DNA of 64,000 nt from Demequina sp. NBRC 110054 (GCF_002090115.1 NZ_BBRK01000004.1:186001-250000); one strand, 5' to 3'. Shown: positions 8,324 to 17,633, counted from the stretch's first letter. Notes: generated by a model not told the origin, from the letters alone. Numbers and translations: made by a program.

Positions 8324-9451
8324 ATGTCTGCAGTCCCCGCGCTCGAAACCGCCCTGTCGAAGGTCATCGACCCAGAGATCCGCCGCCCGATCACCGAGAT
8401 CGGCATGGTCAGATCGATCGACCTGGACGATGCGGGCCTCGCCGTGATCGGCATCGACCTCACGGTCGCCGGCTGCCCCATGAAGGGCCGCATCACCGAG
8501 GACGTCGAGACCGCGGCGCGCTCGGTCGAGGGCGTCACCGACGTGCGCGTCGAGCTCGGCGTCATGTCCGAGGAGCAGCGCGACAGCCTTAAGACGCAGC
8601 TGCGCGGCGGCAAGCCGGAGCCCGTCATCCCGTTCAACGAGCCCGGATCGATGACTCGCGTCTACGCCATCGCGTCGGGCAAGGGCGGCGTCGGCAAGTC
8701 GACCGTCACCGCCAACCTCGCCGCGGCGATGGCCGCCGACGGGCTCAAGGTGGGCGTGCTCGACGCCGACATCTTCGGCTTCTCAATCCCAGGCATGCTC
8801 GGCGTCGAGGGCCAGCCCACGCGCCTGGACGACATGCTGCTGCCCCCGATCGCGCACGAGGTGAAGGCCGTCAGCATCGGCATGTTCGTGCCTGCGGGCC
8901 AGCCGGTAGTGTGGCGCGGACCGATGCTGCACCGAGCGATCGAGCAGTTCCTCGCGGACGTCTTCTGGGGGGACCTCGACGTCCTCCTCCTGGACCTCCC
9001 GCCCGGGACCGGCGACATCGCGATCTCCATCGCGCAGTTCCTGCCGCACGCGGAGATCGTCGTCGTGACCACGCCCCAGTCGGCCGCGGCCGAGGTCGCG
9101 GAGCGTGCAGGGTCGATCGCGACGCAGACTTCGCAGTCCGTCGTCGGCGTGATCGAGAACATGGCGTGGCTCGACCAGCCGGACGGCACGCGCCTGCACG
9201 TCTTCGGCGAGGGCGGCGGCGAACGCGTGGCCTCCAACCTGTCGGCCACGCTCGGCACCGACGTGCCGGTCCTGGGTCAGATCCCCCTCGACATCGCCGC
9301 GCGCCAGGCGGGCGACGACGGCACGCCGATCGTGATCTCCGACCCCGACTCCCCCGCCGCCGTCGCGCTGCGCGGCGTGGCGACCAGGCTCGCAAGCCGA
9401 CGACGCGGCCTCGCCGGTCGCTCGCTCGGCGTCACGCCCGTCTCGCGCTAG
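8324..9451 (+). CDS. mrp: Mrp/ApbC (NBP35-type) iron-sulfur carrier ATPase
   Basis: Encodes 375 residues. An N-terminal MIP18/DUF59 domain (residues 1-80) precedes a deviant-Walker P-loop GKGGVGKS (about 119-126) and a SIMIBI ATPase domain with LLLDLPPGTGD and an ENMAW motif. The CxxC pair that normally follows ENM in Mrp/ApbC proteins, and which bridges the Fe-S cluster, is absent: the segment reads LDQPDGTRLHVFGEGGG. From memory, mycobacterial Mrp looks the same, so this is probably lineage-typical rather than a defect. Role: Fe-S cluster assembly or transfer. It is transcribed alone, divergent from the NfeD-flotillin pair. Confidence 0.9.
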   Translation: MSAVPALETALSKVIDPEIRRPITEIGMVRSIDLDDAGLAVIGIDLTVAGCPMKGRITEDVETAARSVEGVTDVRVELGVMSEEQRDSLKTQLRGGKPEPVIPFNEPGSMTRVYAIASGKGGVGKSTVTANLAAAMAADGLKVGVLDADIFGFSIPGMLGVEGQPTRLDDMLLPPIAHEVKAVSIGMFVPAGQPVVWRGPMLHRAIEQFLADVFWGDLDVLLLDLPPGTGDIAISIAQFLPHAEIVVVTTPQSAAAEVAERAGSIATQTSQSVVGVIENMAWLDQPDGTRLHVFGEGGGERVASNLSATLGTDVPVLGQIPLDIAARQAGDDGTPIVISDPDSPAAVALRGVATRLASRRRGLAGRSLGVTPVSR

Positions 9452-9492
9452 AAGCGGGCCGACTCAGGCCGGCTTCGCGGCAGTTCCGATTC

Positions 9493-10044
9493 CTACGGAG
9501 CGATCTCGGCTTCGACTCCCGGTCTTAGCCAATCGTTGATCCGCTCAATATCGGCATCGAAGTTGCGTCTCTCTTCGGCGGATACGGCGTCACTGCCGAT
9601 GGTTCCGCGCAGGCGCGCCTTCTCCCCGAGTCGTATCGTCCAGTGGGGCTCGCCGACCGCGAGCGGGCGCTCAACGGAAACTGCATGTGGCCCGTCAGTG
9701 CGTAGGACGTGCACGCGCGGCACGACGAACACCCATTGCAGAAACACTACGAATCGATTCCCAAGGTAGACGAGAACCTGAGGCGCTCGCCCTGAGACGA
9801 CTCGGGATCGTGCCGCGAAGCTGATGGCAAACCCCGTGAGCAAGGGGAAGCCAAGGAAGCCCAGCAACAGGCCTTGTACGTACAACTTTCCCCGACCATC
9901 GTCGAGACCGATGCCCAACACCACGAGGCACCCGAGCGCCATCAGAACGAACCAGCGCGCCGCGCTTCGCCATGCGGGAGCTATCGCGGACGCCTGGGCG
10001 CGCGTGTCGATACCGACCCATCGGCGCGACCAGGAGGCGATCAT
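9493..10044 (-). CDS. Hypothetical membrane protein, PH-domain-like tail
   Basis: Encodes 183 residues with a good ribosome site (AGGAGG) before the ATG. Three hydrophobic stretches are visible (about 33-50, 55-76 and 90-110). A soluble C-terminus containing HWTIRLGEKARLRG follows and ends in an acidic amphipathic stretch. I do not recognise the family. Base composition is visibly lower in G+C than in its neighbours and codon use is less biased, which hints at a newer acquisition. Confidence 0.7.
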   Translation of the reverse strand: MIASWSRRWVGIDTRAQASAIAPAWRSAARWFVLMALGCLVVLGIGLDDGRGKLYVQGLLLGFLGFPLLTGFAISFAARSRVVSGRAPQVLVYLGNRFVVFLQWVFVVPRVHVLRTDGPHAVSVERPLAVGEPHWTIRLGEKARLRGTIGSDAVSAEERRNFDADIERINDWLRPGVEAEIAP

Positions 10045-10135
10045 GGCATCACCCTAGGGCGCGGCACGACTGCGCCAACGCCACCGGGTGGAATTTCGAC
10101 TAGCGGGATTAGTCGCGACTCCCCGTCCCGCCTGC

Positions 10136-10684
10136 CTAGTACCCCGCGGGTCGGGACGGGCGGGGCTCGTCGAGCTCCCGCGGGCCCCAGCCGACGATGA
10201 TCGCGGCCACGACGCCGCTCAGCAGCACGCCCGTGGACACCATCGGAAGCCCGAGCGCGGCCATGAGCGCATCGTCGAAACCGGGCCCGGAGACCCCGAG
10301 CACATCCTCCAGCAGCCCGGATCCGGCCGAGTTCACGGCCCCGGTCACGATCATGAGGTGCACACCGAGAGCGGCCGCGACGAATGCGGCCGCCTGGTCG
10401 AGGAGACCCCGCTCGGGGCTGAGGTACCTGACCGTCGCGCCGACCGCGGCGGTGACCAGGAGGCCGAGCAGCACGTAGGCCAGCAGGTTCGGATCGCTCG
10501 GCACGAGCACGGACAGCAGCAGCCCGACGGCCACGGCGACGATGAGGCCGGCCGCCAAGGCGCCCATGCGGTTCTGTCGCCACCGGTCCAGGATCGACCG
10601 CGGCGCGCCCGGGGGAACGGTCGGGTTCTCGTCCGTCTCGACACTCGCCTCGCCCGACTGGACAGGATCAGATGCGGCTGACAT
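10136..10684 (-). CDS. Hypothetical four-helix membrane protein
   Basis: Encodes 182 residues. A soluble, proline- and acid-rich N-terminus of about 38 residues is followed by four hydrophobic segments (about 42-62, 66-86, 98-120 and 145-168) and a short polar tail. No family is recognised. It is divergent from galactokinase, with 83 bp between the starts, so the two may share regulation. Confidence 0.7.
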   Translation of the reverse strand: MSAASDPVQSGEASVETDENPTVPPGAPRSILDRWRQNRMGALAAGLIVAVAVGLLLSVLVPSDPNLLAYVLLGLLVTAAVGATVRYLSPERGLLDQAAAFVAAALGVHLMIVTGAVNSAGSGLLEDVLGVSGPGFDDALMAALGLPMVSTGVLLSGVVAAIIVGWGPRELDEPRPSRPAGY

Positions 10685-10767
10685 GACTGCTCCGTTCGAT
10701 CAGAAAGCCTGATAACTCATGCTCTCACGCCTGGATGGACGCGGGTATCGCTGGCATGATGGGCAGG

Positions 10768-11991
10768 GTGAACGTCGCAGCCGACTCCGCCCCCACCTGG
10801 GTCGAGGCGTGGACGCCCGCGGAAGGGTCGAAGCGCGCATCAGCCCTGCTGAGAGAGACGTTCGGCGCCGAGCAGCCCTCCACGTGGAGGGCCCCCGGCC
10901 GCGTAACCGTCATCGGGGAGCACACCGATTACTCCGAGGGCCTCGCACTCCCGACCGTCACGCCGCACGCGGTGTACGTCGCCGCGTCCCCCCGGGAGGA
11001 CCGGCGAGTGCGAGTCGTCTCCGATCAGGGCGGGTCGCTCGAGGGCCCCGGTGCGATGTGGGAGGGCACGCTCGACGACGATCCGCGCGAGGTGAAGGGC
11101 TGGCCACAGTACGTCATCGGACTCCTGTGGGCGATGCAGGAGCGCGGCTACGACGGCCCCGGCATGGACCTCGCGTACGTCTCCTGCCTGCCCTCGCGAG
11201 CCGGCCTGGGCTCGTCCGCCTCGATCCTCGCCGCGACCGCGCTTGCGGCGAACGACCTCTGGCGACTCGCGCTCGACGGCGACGAGGGCCACGCCGAGCT
11301 CGCGGACGCATGCCTCGACGCGGAGAACCTCGCGGTAGGCACGCTGTGCGGCGCGCTCGACCCGCACACGATCCTGCGCTGCGACCACGAGCACGCGCTG
11401 CTGCTCGACTTCGCCCAGCACCCGACGGGCGCACAGCCGTACCCCATGTACTTCCGCGACTACGGGCTCGGACTGCTGGTCATCGACACCGGCGTGCCGC
11501 GCGGCGACGTGCAGCAGCTGTTCCGCACCCGGCGCGCCGAGGTCGCCGCTGCCGCGGCCGCGCTCGGCTCGCAGACGCTGCGCGAGGTCGCCGACGCCCC
11601 CCTCGCCGCGCGCAGGGTCGAGGGTGTCTCCGATCCGGTGCTGCGCCGCCGCGCGCGCCACGTCACCGCGGAGATCGAGCGCGTGCGGCTCGTCGTCGAC
11701 GAGCTCAGCGGCACCGGTCCCGCCCACGAGCGATTCGTGGCGATCGGCAAGGCGATCTACCGCTCGCACGCGTCCCTCGAGCTCGATTACGAGGCCTCGG
11801 ACCCGACGCTCGACTACGCGGTCGAGGCGGCGTTCAAGGCCGGCGCTCTCGGCGCGCGCGTGAGCGGCGCCGGCTACGGCGGCGCGGTCGTCGCGCTCGT
11901 ACGCAAGGCGCAGGCGCGACTCGCGGCGCAGCATGTCGCCCAGGCGTTCGCGGACGCGGGCCGCTCCGAGCCGCGCTTCCTCTGGGTCTGA
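10768..11991 (+). CDS. galK: Galactokinase (GHMP kinase)
   Basis: Phosphorylates galactose with ATP to galactose 1-phosphate, the entry to the Leloir pathway. All three signatures are present: the substrate-binding segment RAPGRVTVIGEHTDYSEGLA, the GHMP ATP loop LPSRAGLGSSAS, and the C-terminal SGAGYGGAVVAL. From a GTG at 10768 the product is 407 residues. I prefer this start because CATGAT lies seven bases before it, the leaderless spacing seen elsewhere here. In-frame ATGs at 10735, 10756 and 10759 remain possible. No galT or galE is adjacent, so the rest of the pathway must lie elsewhere. Confidence 0.9.
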   Translation: MNVAADSAPTWVEAWTPAEGSKRASALLRETFGAEQPSTWRAPGRVTVIGEHTDYSEGLALPTVTPHAVYVAASPREDRRVRVVSDQGGSLEGPGAMWEGTLDDDPREVKGWPQYVIGLLWAMQERGYDGPGMDLAYVSCLPSRAGLGSSASILAATALAANDLWRLALDGDEGHAELADACLDAENLAVGTLCGALDPHTILRCDHEHALLLDFAQHPTGAQPYPMYFRDYGLGLLVIDTGVPRGDVQQLFRTRRAEVAAAAAALGSQTLREVADAPLAARRVEGVSDPVLRRRARHVTAEIERVRLVVDELSGTGPAHERFVAIGKAIYRSHASLELDYEASDPTLDYAVEAAFKAGALGARVSGAGYGGAVVALVRKAQARLAAQHVAQAFADAGRSEPRFLWV

Positions 11992-12020
11992 CCCGCCGCG
12001 CCGAGCCCCGAGGGGAAGCC

Positions 12021-12821
12021 CTACAGCGCGTAGTCGACGACGAGAGGCGCGTGATCCGTCCAGCGCGCGTCCCACGAGGCCTGGCGCGCCACGTGCACGT
12101 CGGTAGCGGCGTCGGCGAGGACGCGCGAGGCGAGCTGGTAGTCGATCCGCCAGCCGGCGTCGTTGTCGAAGGCCTGACCGCGCTGCGACCACCACGTGTA
12201 GGGGCCGGGCTTGGGACCCTCGAGCGTGCGGTGGACGTCGACCCATCCGGCCTCGAACCAGCGGTCCAGGTAGGCCCGCTCCTCGGGAAGGAAGCCCGCT
12301 GACTTGAGGTTGCCCTTCCAGTTCTTGATGTCGTTCTCGGAGTGGGCGATGTTGATGTCGCCCATGACGACGACGCGCTCGTGCTCGGCGAGCAGGGTCT
12401 CGAGACGCGCGGTCATGGCGTCGAGCATCGCGTACTTCTGGTCCATCTTCGGCGTGCCGACGGTGCCCGAGTGCATGTAGACGGACACGACGCGCACCGG
12501 CCCGGCCGGAGAGGCGGCGGTGCCCTCGATCCAGCGGCCGGTGTGCACGGGCTCGTCCATGCCGTCGCCGAGCGCGTCGGCGCCGACCAGAACGTCGGTG
12601 AGCGGCTCGCGGCTGAGGATCGCGACTCCGGCGCGGCCCTTGATGAGGCACGGGTCCTCAACCACGTGCCAGCCCTCGCCCACGAGCTCGGCGGTCGTCT
12701 CGAGAGGCGCGCGCACCTCCTGGAGGCAGACCACGTCGCAGCCCGACGGGTCGAGCCACTCGTGCATGCCCTTGCGCGCGGCGGCGCGGACGCCGTTGAC
12801 GTTGACGGAAGCGATTCTCAT
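12021..12821 (-). CDS. xthA: Exodeoxyribonuclease III
   Basis: Encodes 266 residues of the exonuclease-endonuclease-phosphatase fold. Visible catalytic motifs are NVNGVRAA at the N-terminus, CLQEVRA (metal-binding Glu), the SVYMHSG loop, GDINIAH, WRIDYQLAS, and the terminal TDHAPLVVDY with the catalytic His. It acts as AP endonuclease and 3'-5' exonuclease in base-excision repair. The ATG at 12821 starts the conserved MRIASVNVNG; a longer open frame upstream is not conserved-looking. It is convergent with galK and sits just beyond the folD terminator. Confidence 0.93.
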   Translation of the reverse strand: MRIASVNVNGVRAAARKGMHEWLDPSGCDVVCLQEVRAPLETTAELVGEGWHVVEDPCLIKGRAGVAILSREPLTDVLVGADALGDGMDEPVHTGRWIEGTAASPAGPVRVVSVYMHSGTVGTPKMDQKYAMLDAMTARLETLLAEHERVVVMGDINIAHSENDIKNWKGNLKSAGFLPEERAYLDRWFEAGWVDVHRTLEGPKPGPYTWWSQRGQAFDNDAGWRIDYQLASRVLADAATDVHVARQASWDARWTDHAPLVVDYAL

Positions 12822-12851
12822 GGCCACGAGGGTACCTGCCATCACTGACGG

Positions 12852-12886
12852 CGAGGCCCCGCTCGCGCCAGGCGAGCGGGGCCTCG
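12852..12886 (-). terminator. folD terminator hairpin
   Basis: A perfect 15-bp stem (CGAGGCCCCGCTCGC and complement) with a five-base loop lies between the folD stop and the xthA start. It should end the glyA-folD transcript. Confidence 0.75.
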
Positions 12887-12937
12887 TGGTCGTGTTGCGG
12901 CGAAGTCCGCCGCCGCATCGTCCCTCTCGGGTGAACG

Positions 12938-13834
12938 TCAGCCGAGGGCCGCGCGCTCCGCGGTCTCGACGACGTTCGCGAGCAGCATCGCGCGCGTCAT
13001 CGGGCCCACCCCTCCCGGGTTGGGCGAGTACCAGGCGGACCTGGCGACGGCGTCGGCCGAGATGTCGCCCGCGACGCGGCTCTTGCCGGTCTCGGGGTCC
13101 GTCACGCGGCTGACGCCGACGTCGACGAGCACGACGCCGTCCTTGACCATGTCGCCCGAGACGATGCCGGGCACGCCCGCGGCGGCGACGATCACGTCGG
13201 CGCGACGGGTGTGGGCGGCCAGATCCTTCGTCCCGGTGTGGCACAGCGTCACGGTCGCGTTCACGGCCTTACGGGTCAGCAGCAGTCCGATGGAGCGGCC
13301 GACCGTGGTGCCGCGGCCGATGACGACGACCTCCTTGCCGTTCAAGGAGATCCCGTGGCGCTCGAGCAGCTCGATGATGCCCTTGGGCGTGCACGGCAGG
13401 GACGACGTCACGTCCTCGGCCACGCGCAGCACCAGGCGACCGAGGTTGGTCGGGTGCAGCCCGTCGGCGTCCTTGTCCGCGTCGATTCGCTCGAGGATCG
13501 CGTTCGTGTCCACGCCCTTCGGGAGCGGCAGCTGCACGATGAAGCCCGTGCACGCCGGGTCCGCGTTGAGGCGGTCCACTGCGGCCTCGATGTCCGCCTG
13601 GCTCGCGTCGCCGGGAAGGTCCTCCCGGATCGACGCGATGCCCACCTCGGCACAGTCCGCGTGCTTGCCGTTGACGTACCAGGTCGAGCCCGGGTCGTCG
13701 CCGACGAGCAGCGTACCGAGGCCGGGCTTGACGCCGTGGGAGGCGAGCACCGCGACGCGGTCCGCGAGCTCGGACTTGATCGCCGCAGCGGTGGACTTGC
13801 CGTCGAGCCGCTGCGGCGCAGTCTCCGCCGCCAT
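12938..13834 (-). CDS. folD: Bifunctional methylene-THF dehydrogenase / methenyl-THF cyclohydrolase
   Basis: Encodes 298 residues. Interconverts 5,10-methylene-, 5,10-methenyl- and 10-formyl-tetrahydrofolate using NADP+. Family motifs include [14 protein letters not shown] (the catalytic Lys region), [13 protein letters not shown], the nucleotide-binding [13 protein letters not shown], and [13 protein letters not shown] at the C-terminus. Its ATG shares one base with the glyA stop codon (TAATG), so translation is coupled to glyA and both fall under the upstream riboswitch. With SHMT and PurU it completes a local one-carbon module. Confidence 0.95.
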   Translation of the reverse strand: MAAETAPQRLDGKSTAAAIKSELADRVAVLASHGVKPGLGTLLVGDDPGSTWYVNGKHADCAEVGIASIREDLPGDASQADIEAAVDRLNADPACTGFIVQLPLPKGVDTNAILERIDADKDADGLHPTNLGRLVLRVAEDVTSSLPCTPKGIIELLERHGISLNGKEVVVIGRGTTVGRSIGLLLTRKAVNATVTLCHTGTKDLAAHTRRADVIVAAAGVPGIVSGDMVKDGVVLVDVGVSRVTDPETGKSRVAGDISADAVARSAWYSPNPGGVGPMTRAMLLANVVETAERAALG

Positions 13835-15129
13835 TACTGCTGGAGGCCCTCGTAGAGCGGGAAGTCGGCCGCGAGCTTCGCGACGCGCGCACGCAGCGCC
13901 TCGACATCGGCGCCGCCCTTGAGCGCGGTCGCGACGACCTCGGCGACCTCGGTGAACTCCTCGGCGCCGAAGCCGCGGCTCGCGAGCGCAGGCGTACCGA
14001 TGCGCAGACCCGAGGTGACCATCGGCGGGCGGGGGTCGTTCGGCACCGCGTTGCGGTTGACGGTGATCCCGACCGAGTGCAGCAGGTCCTCGGCCTCCTG
14101 GCCGTTCATGGGCGAGTTGCGCAGGTCGACCAGCACGAGGTGAACGTCCGTGCCGCCCGAGACGACGTTGACGCCGGCCTCGATGGCGTCCGGCGCGACG
14201 AGACGCTCGGCGAGGATGCGCGCGCCCTCGAGCACACGCTCGTTGCGCTCCTTGAACTCGGCGCCCGCGGCGGCCTTGAGGGCCACGGCCTTCGCGGCGA
14301 CGACGTGCATGAGCGGTCCACCCTGCTGGCCGGGGAACACCGCGGAGTTGAGCTTCTTGCCGTAGGCCTCGATGTCGCGCGACAGGATCATGCCCGAGCG
14401 GGGACCGCCGATGGTCTTGTGGATGGTCGTGGAGACCACGTCGGAGTGCGGCACCGGGCTCGGGTGCAGGCCGGACGCGACCAGACCCGCGAAGTGCGCC
14501 ATGTCGGTCCACAACTTCGCGCCGACCTCGTCGGCGATCGCGCGGAATGCGGCGAAGTCGAGGTGACGGGGGTAGGCGGACCAGCCGGCGATGATGACGT
14601 CGGGACGGTCGGCGAGCGCCTGCTCGCGCACCTTGTCCATGTCCACGAGGTGCGTCGCGTCGTCCACGCCGTATGCGGAGACCTCGTAGAGCTTGCCGGA
14701 GAAGTTGAGCTTCATGCCGTGGGTCAGGTGACCGCCGTGCGCGAGCGAGAGGCCCATGATGCGGTCGCCCGGCTTCGCGAGCGCGTGGAGGACGGCCGCG
14801 TTGGCCGTCGCGCCCGAGTGGGGCTGCACGTTCGCGTACTCGGCGCCGAAGAGGCTCTTGGCGCGGTCGATCGCGATGTTCTCCGCGACGTCGACCTCCT
14901 CGCAGCCGCCGTAGTAGCGGCGACCGGGGTAGCCCTCGGCGTACTTGTTCGTCAGCACGGAGCCCTGGGCCTGGAGGACCGAGCGGGGAACGAAGTTCTC
15001 CGACGCGATCATCTCGAGGTAGGTCTGCTGGCGGCCGAGCTCGCGGTCGAGGACCTGGGCGATCTCGGGGTCGAAGTCCTGCAGCGTGGCGTTCATCACC
15101 GCTGCGGTGGCGCTGGAGTCGGTGCTCAT
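13834..15129 (-). CDS. glyA: Serine hydroxymethyltransferase
   Basis: Encodes 431 residues. Converts serine and THF to glycine and 5,10-methylene-THF with PLP. The Schiff-base Lys238 lies in [16 protein letters not shown]. Other hallmarks are [28 protein letters not shown] and the HSGATAN substrate loop. A good ribosome site (GAGAGGAAAG) precedes the ATG. It is the first gene of glyA-folD, downstream of a ZTP riboswitch. Confidence 0.96.
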   Translation of the reverse strand: MSTDSSATAAVMNATLQDFDPEIAQVLDRELGRQQTYLEMIASENFVPRSVLQAQGSVLTNKYAEGYPGRRYYGGCEEVDVAENIAIDRAKSLFGAEYANVQPHSGATANAAVLHALAKPGDRIMGLSLAHGGHLTHGMKLNFSGKLYEVSAYGVDDATHLVDMDKVREQALADRPDVIIAGWSAYPRHLDFAAFRAIADEVGAKLWTDMAHFAGLVASGLHPSPVPHSDVVSTTIHKTIGGPRSGMILSRDIEAYGKKLNSAVFPGQQGGPLMHVVAAKAVALKAAAGAEFKERNERVLEGARILAERLVAPDAIEAGVNVVSGGTDVHLVLVDLRNSPMNGQEAEDLLHSVGITVNRNAVPNDPRPPMVTSGLRIGTPALASRGFGAEEFTEVAEVVATALKGGADVEALRARVAKLAADFPLYEGLQQ

Positions 15130-15145
15130 GGCTTTCCTCTCTGAA

Positions 15146-15162
15146 GGCGGCCGGGGGCCGCC
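15146..15162 (-). promoter_or_regulatory. Hairpin between ZTP aptamer and glyA start (expression platform candidate)
   Basis: A perfect 7-bp stem (GGCGGCC with complement, three-base loop) lies between the end of the aptamer and the glyA ribosome site. It is the best candidate for the switching part, either as a weak terminator stem or as the partner of an alternative pairing with the aptamer 3' side. Confidence 0.5.
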
Positions 15163-15180
15163 GGGATTGTCCGGTGACCT

Positions 15181-15258
15181 TGGCCCAGGCGTACGACCAT
15201 CAGTCTGAGAAACGTGTCGCTCCCTCGTGGTGACCCACTGCGCCAGTCACGACGGTGG
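15181..15258 (-). ncRNA. ZTP (pfl) riboswitch upstream of glyA-folD
   Basis: Read on the minus strand, the leader contains, in order: CGTGACTGGCG (15251-15241), a small stem GTGG...CCAC (15238-15227), GGGAGCGACAC (15224-15214), then, after a linker of about 20 bases, CGCCTGGGC (15191-15183). These are the conserved blocks of the ZTP riboswitch, in the right order and spacing. The class senses the AICAR-derived alarmone ZTP or ZMP, made when 10-formyl-THF is short, and turns on one-carbon genes. The position just upstream of serine hydroxymethyltransferase and FolD is exactly where this class is usually found. Confidence 0.88.
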
Positions 15259-15285
15259 TCAGTTTAGCAACGGCTTGCCCCTACG

Positions 15286-16161
15286 TCACGGGGCCGCCGA
15301 GGGTCCACGTGGCATGGTCTCCGGCGGGGCCTCGTCCACGGTGGCCTTCTGGATCTCGTCCTGGACGATGCGGTCCAGCGCATGCTGGAGCCGCGTCCCG
15401 TGCTCGCCCCCGATGCTGTCCCGGATCCGGTCCCACCGCCGCTGATACTGGTCGGAGAACCGGTGGCGGGCGCGTGCCATCTTCTTCTCGTCGTAGCGGC
15501 GACGCGCCCAGAACGACGTGGGCTTGGCCAGGCGGATCGCGGCGACGAGCGCGACGAACGGCACGACGATGCCGACGAGCCCGACCTTGAGCTTGCCCTT
15601 GAGGACCGCGACCATGACCCACGCGAAGTGGAAGGCGAGGACGATCGCGACGGCCCACGCCGACTCCGTCGTCTGCTCCTCGAGGCCGAAGACGTTGACC
15701 TGCATGAGCATCGCGGCGCCGATCACGGCGGCGACCATCACCGCGTCGATCGACTTGCGCCCCTCAGCGGACCAGTAGACGTCCTCGAGATGCAGCCACA
15801 GCGCGAACTCGTCGAGCGCGAGCGCGGCCCCCGCGCCGAACAGCGCCGCGAGGATCTCCACCCACGGCGACTCGGGCGAGTACCGGAACTCGATCAGCCC
15901 CGTCACGAGCACCAGGACGATGCCCCAGACCTGATGGTGGACGTGGACCCCGCCCAGGTGGATGTTGGAGATCAGGCCACCTTGCGCGTCGTCCCCGGCC
16001 GTCGCATCGTCCGTGCGCGGGGCGTTCGCCGCCTCGAGCTCGCCGGCGCGGATGCGTCGCGTGACCCAGCGGGTGAGCGCGAACGTGAGCACGAAGGCGA
16101 TCATCAGCCACAGGGCGGGTGCCCGCCCCGTGTCGACGAAGACCTCCTCGTACCAGGACAT
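15286..16161 (-). CDS. Conserved polytopic membrane protein
   Basis: Encodes 291 residues with about six hydrophobic helices. Notable conserved-looking segments are HLGGVHVHHQVWGI and LDEFALWLHLEDVYWSAEGRKSID, whose histidines and acids within or beside membrane helices could bind metal or carry protons. The C-terminal 60 residues are cytosolic and basic. I recognise it only as an uncharacterised actinobacterial membrane protein. Its start codon shares one base with the preceding acetyltransferase stop (TGATG). Confidence 0.75.
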   Translation of the reverse strand: MSWYEEVFVDTGRAPALWLMIAFVLTFALTRWVTRRIRAGELEAANAPRTDDATAGDDAQGGLISNIHLGGVHVHHQVWGIVLVLVTGLIEFRYSPESPWVEILAALFGAGAALALDEFALWLHLEDVYWSAEGRKSIDAVMVAAVIGAAMLMQVNVFGLEEQTTESAWAVAIVLAFHFAWVMVAVLKGKLKVGLVGIVVPFVALVAAIRLAKPTSFWARRRYDEKKMARARHRFSDQYQRRWDRIRDSIGGEHGTRLQHALDRIVQDEIQKATVDEAPPETMPRGPSAAP

Positions 16162-16673
16162 CAGTCCACGGCGGAGTCATCCACGATCGCGCCGGACTCG
16201 AGGATCTTGCGCAGGTAGGCGTACGTGAGGTCGCCCGACACCTGGTCGAACTGGTGCTCGTAGCCGGCCTTGTTGTACAGCGCGATGTTGTGCTTGGAGT
16301 TCTGACCGGTGAAGGCCCACACCTCGGACGTGTTCTCCGGGAGGTATCCGAGCACCGCGAACACGAGCTGCGCGCCGATTCCCTGGCCCTGGAGGTCGGG
16401 GGCCACCGCGAGCCGGCCGATGGTCGCCTTGGTGCCCTCGATGCCGACGCGGATCGTGCCGACCATGCGCGGGCCGATCCACGCGCCGAGCGTCACGGTC
16501 GAGCCCGACTCCATGTCCTCGATGAGCTCCTCGAGGGTCTGGGTCAGCGCCGGGATGTGCGCGTCGTTGTACAGCTGCGCCTCCACGACGAACGCCGCGC
16601 GGCGCAACGTGAGCACCTCGCCGGCGTGGCCCGCGTCGACCTGGTCGATCCTGACCTCTGCATCCTCGCTCAT
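16161..16673 (-). CDS. GNAT-family N-acetyltransferase
   Basis: Encodes 170 residues. The acetyl-CoA-binding motif A is clear in IGRLAVAPDLQGQGIGAQLV (about 95-115), followed by NIALYNKAGYEH, typical of motif B. Substrate is not deducible. Translationally coupled to the membrane protein downstream, with one shared base. The start lies 87 bp from the divergent purU; a GTGAC-AG-GTCAC inverted repeat at 16683-16694 lies between them and may be an operator for either gene. Confidence 0.88.
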   Translation of the reverse strand: MSEDAEVRIDQVDAGHAGEVLTLRRAAFVVEAQLYNDAHIPALTQTLEELIEDMESGSTVTLGAWIGPRMVGTIRVGIEGTKATIGRLAVAPDLQGQGIGAQLVFAVLGYLPENTSEVWAFTGQNSKHNIALYNKAGYEHQFDQVSGDLTYAYLRKILESGAIVDDSAVD

Positions 16674-16748
16674 AGCCCTATGGTGACAGGTCACAAGGCC
16701 CCGCCACCACCCCGGGAGTCCCGGTTCGGAGGCGGCACCCAGGTTCAC

Positions 16749-16754
16749 TACGCT
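16749..16754 (+). promoter_or_regulatory. -10 box TACGCT for purU
   Basis: TACGCT lies six bases before the purU ATG at 16761 (intervening GGGAGC), again fitting a leaderless or almost leaderless transcript. Confidence 0.45.
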
Positions 16755-16760
16755 GGGAGC

Positions 16761-17621
16761 ATGAGTGACGCCCTCGAGATGAACCGCTACGTGCTGAGCC
16801 TGTCCTGCCCCGACCGCCCCGGCATCGTCCACGCGGTCTCGGGAGTGCTCGCTTCGCACGGCGGCAACATCACCGAGTCGCAGCAGTTCGGGGACGCCGA
16901 CACCGGCCTGTTCTTCATGCGCGTCGAGTTCGAGGTCCCCGCCGTCCAGGACGACCTGCGCGCGGAGTTCGCGGTGCTCGGCGAGCGCTTCGAGATGACG
17001 TGGCGCCTGGACGTCGCGGGTCGCCGGATGCGGACGATCGTCATGGTCTCGAAAGCCTCGCACTGCGTGAACGACCTGCTCGTGCGCGAGCGCGCGGGCA
17101 CGCTCCCCGTGGACATCGTCGCCGTCGTGGGCAACCACCCGACGCTGCAGTCTCTCGCCGAGTTCTACGGCAAACCGTTCCACCACATCCCCGTCACCGC
17201 GGACACCAAGCCCGAGGCCGAGGCGGCCGTCCTGAGCCTCGTGGACGAGCTCGACGCCGAGCTCGTGGTGCTCGCTCGCTACATGCAGATCCTGTCGCCG
17301 GAGATGTGCGCCGCCCTCAAGGGACGCGCGATCAACATCCACCACTCGTTCCTGCCGAGCTTCAAGGGCGCCCGCCCCTACTTCCAGGCGCACGACCGCG
17401 GCGTCAAGCTGATCGGCGCGACCGCGCACTACGTCACCGCGGACCTCGACGAGGGCCCGATCATCGAGCAGGACATCGAGCGCGTGGACCACTCGTACAC
17501 GCCCGAGTCCCTCACGGCGACGGGCGCCGACGTGGAGCGCCGCGCGCTCGCCCGCGCAGTCCGCTGGCACGCGGAGCACCGCGTCCTGCTGGACGGCCAC
17601 CGGACCATCGTCTTCAAGTAG
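16761..17621 (+). CDS. purU: Formyltetrahydrofolate deformylase
   Basis: Encodes 286 residues. Hydrolyses 10-formyl-THF to THF and formate, balancing the one-carbon pool. An N-terminal ACT domain (LSCPDRPGIVHAVSGVL, residues about 10-80) senses glycine/methionine status in characterised members. The C-terminal formyltransferase fold carries the catalytic Asn and His in INIHHSFLPSF (Asn192) and the Asp in DEGPII. It lies near the glyA-folD operon but on the opposite strand with its own promoter. Confidence 0.95.
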   Translation: MSDALEMNRYVLSLSCPDRPGIVHAVSGVLASHGGNITESQQFGDADTGLFFMRVEFEVPAVQDDLRAEFAVLGERFEMTWRLDVAGRRMRTIVMVSKASHCVNDLLVRERAGTLPVDIVAVVGNHPTLQSLAEFYGKPFHHIPVTADTKPEAEAAVLSLVDELDAELVVLARYMQILSPEMCAALKGRAINIHHSFLPSFKGARPYFQAHDRGVKLIGATAHYVTADLDEGPIIEQDIERVDHSYTPESLTATGADVERRALARAVRWHAEHRVLLDGHRTIVFK

Positions 17622-17633
17622 GACCCAGCCGGG

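Noticed and set aside
8324..9451. Defective Mrp because of the missing CxxC
   Set aside because: The P-loop and overall length are normal and, from memory, other actinobacterial Mrp proteins share the cysteine-free segment.
16683..16694. GTGAC-AG-GTCAC as a Crp site
   Set aside because: The centre is too short for the GTGA-N6-TCAC geometry; at most another operator type.
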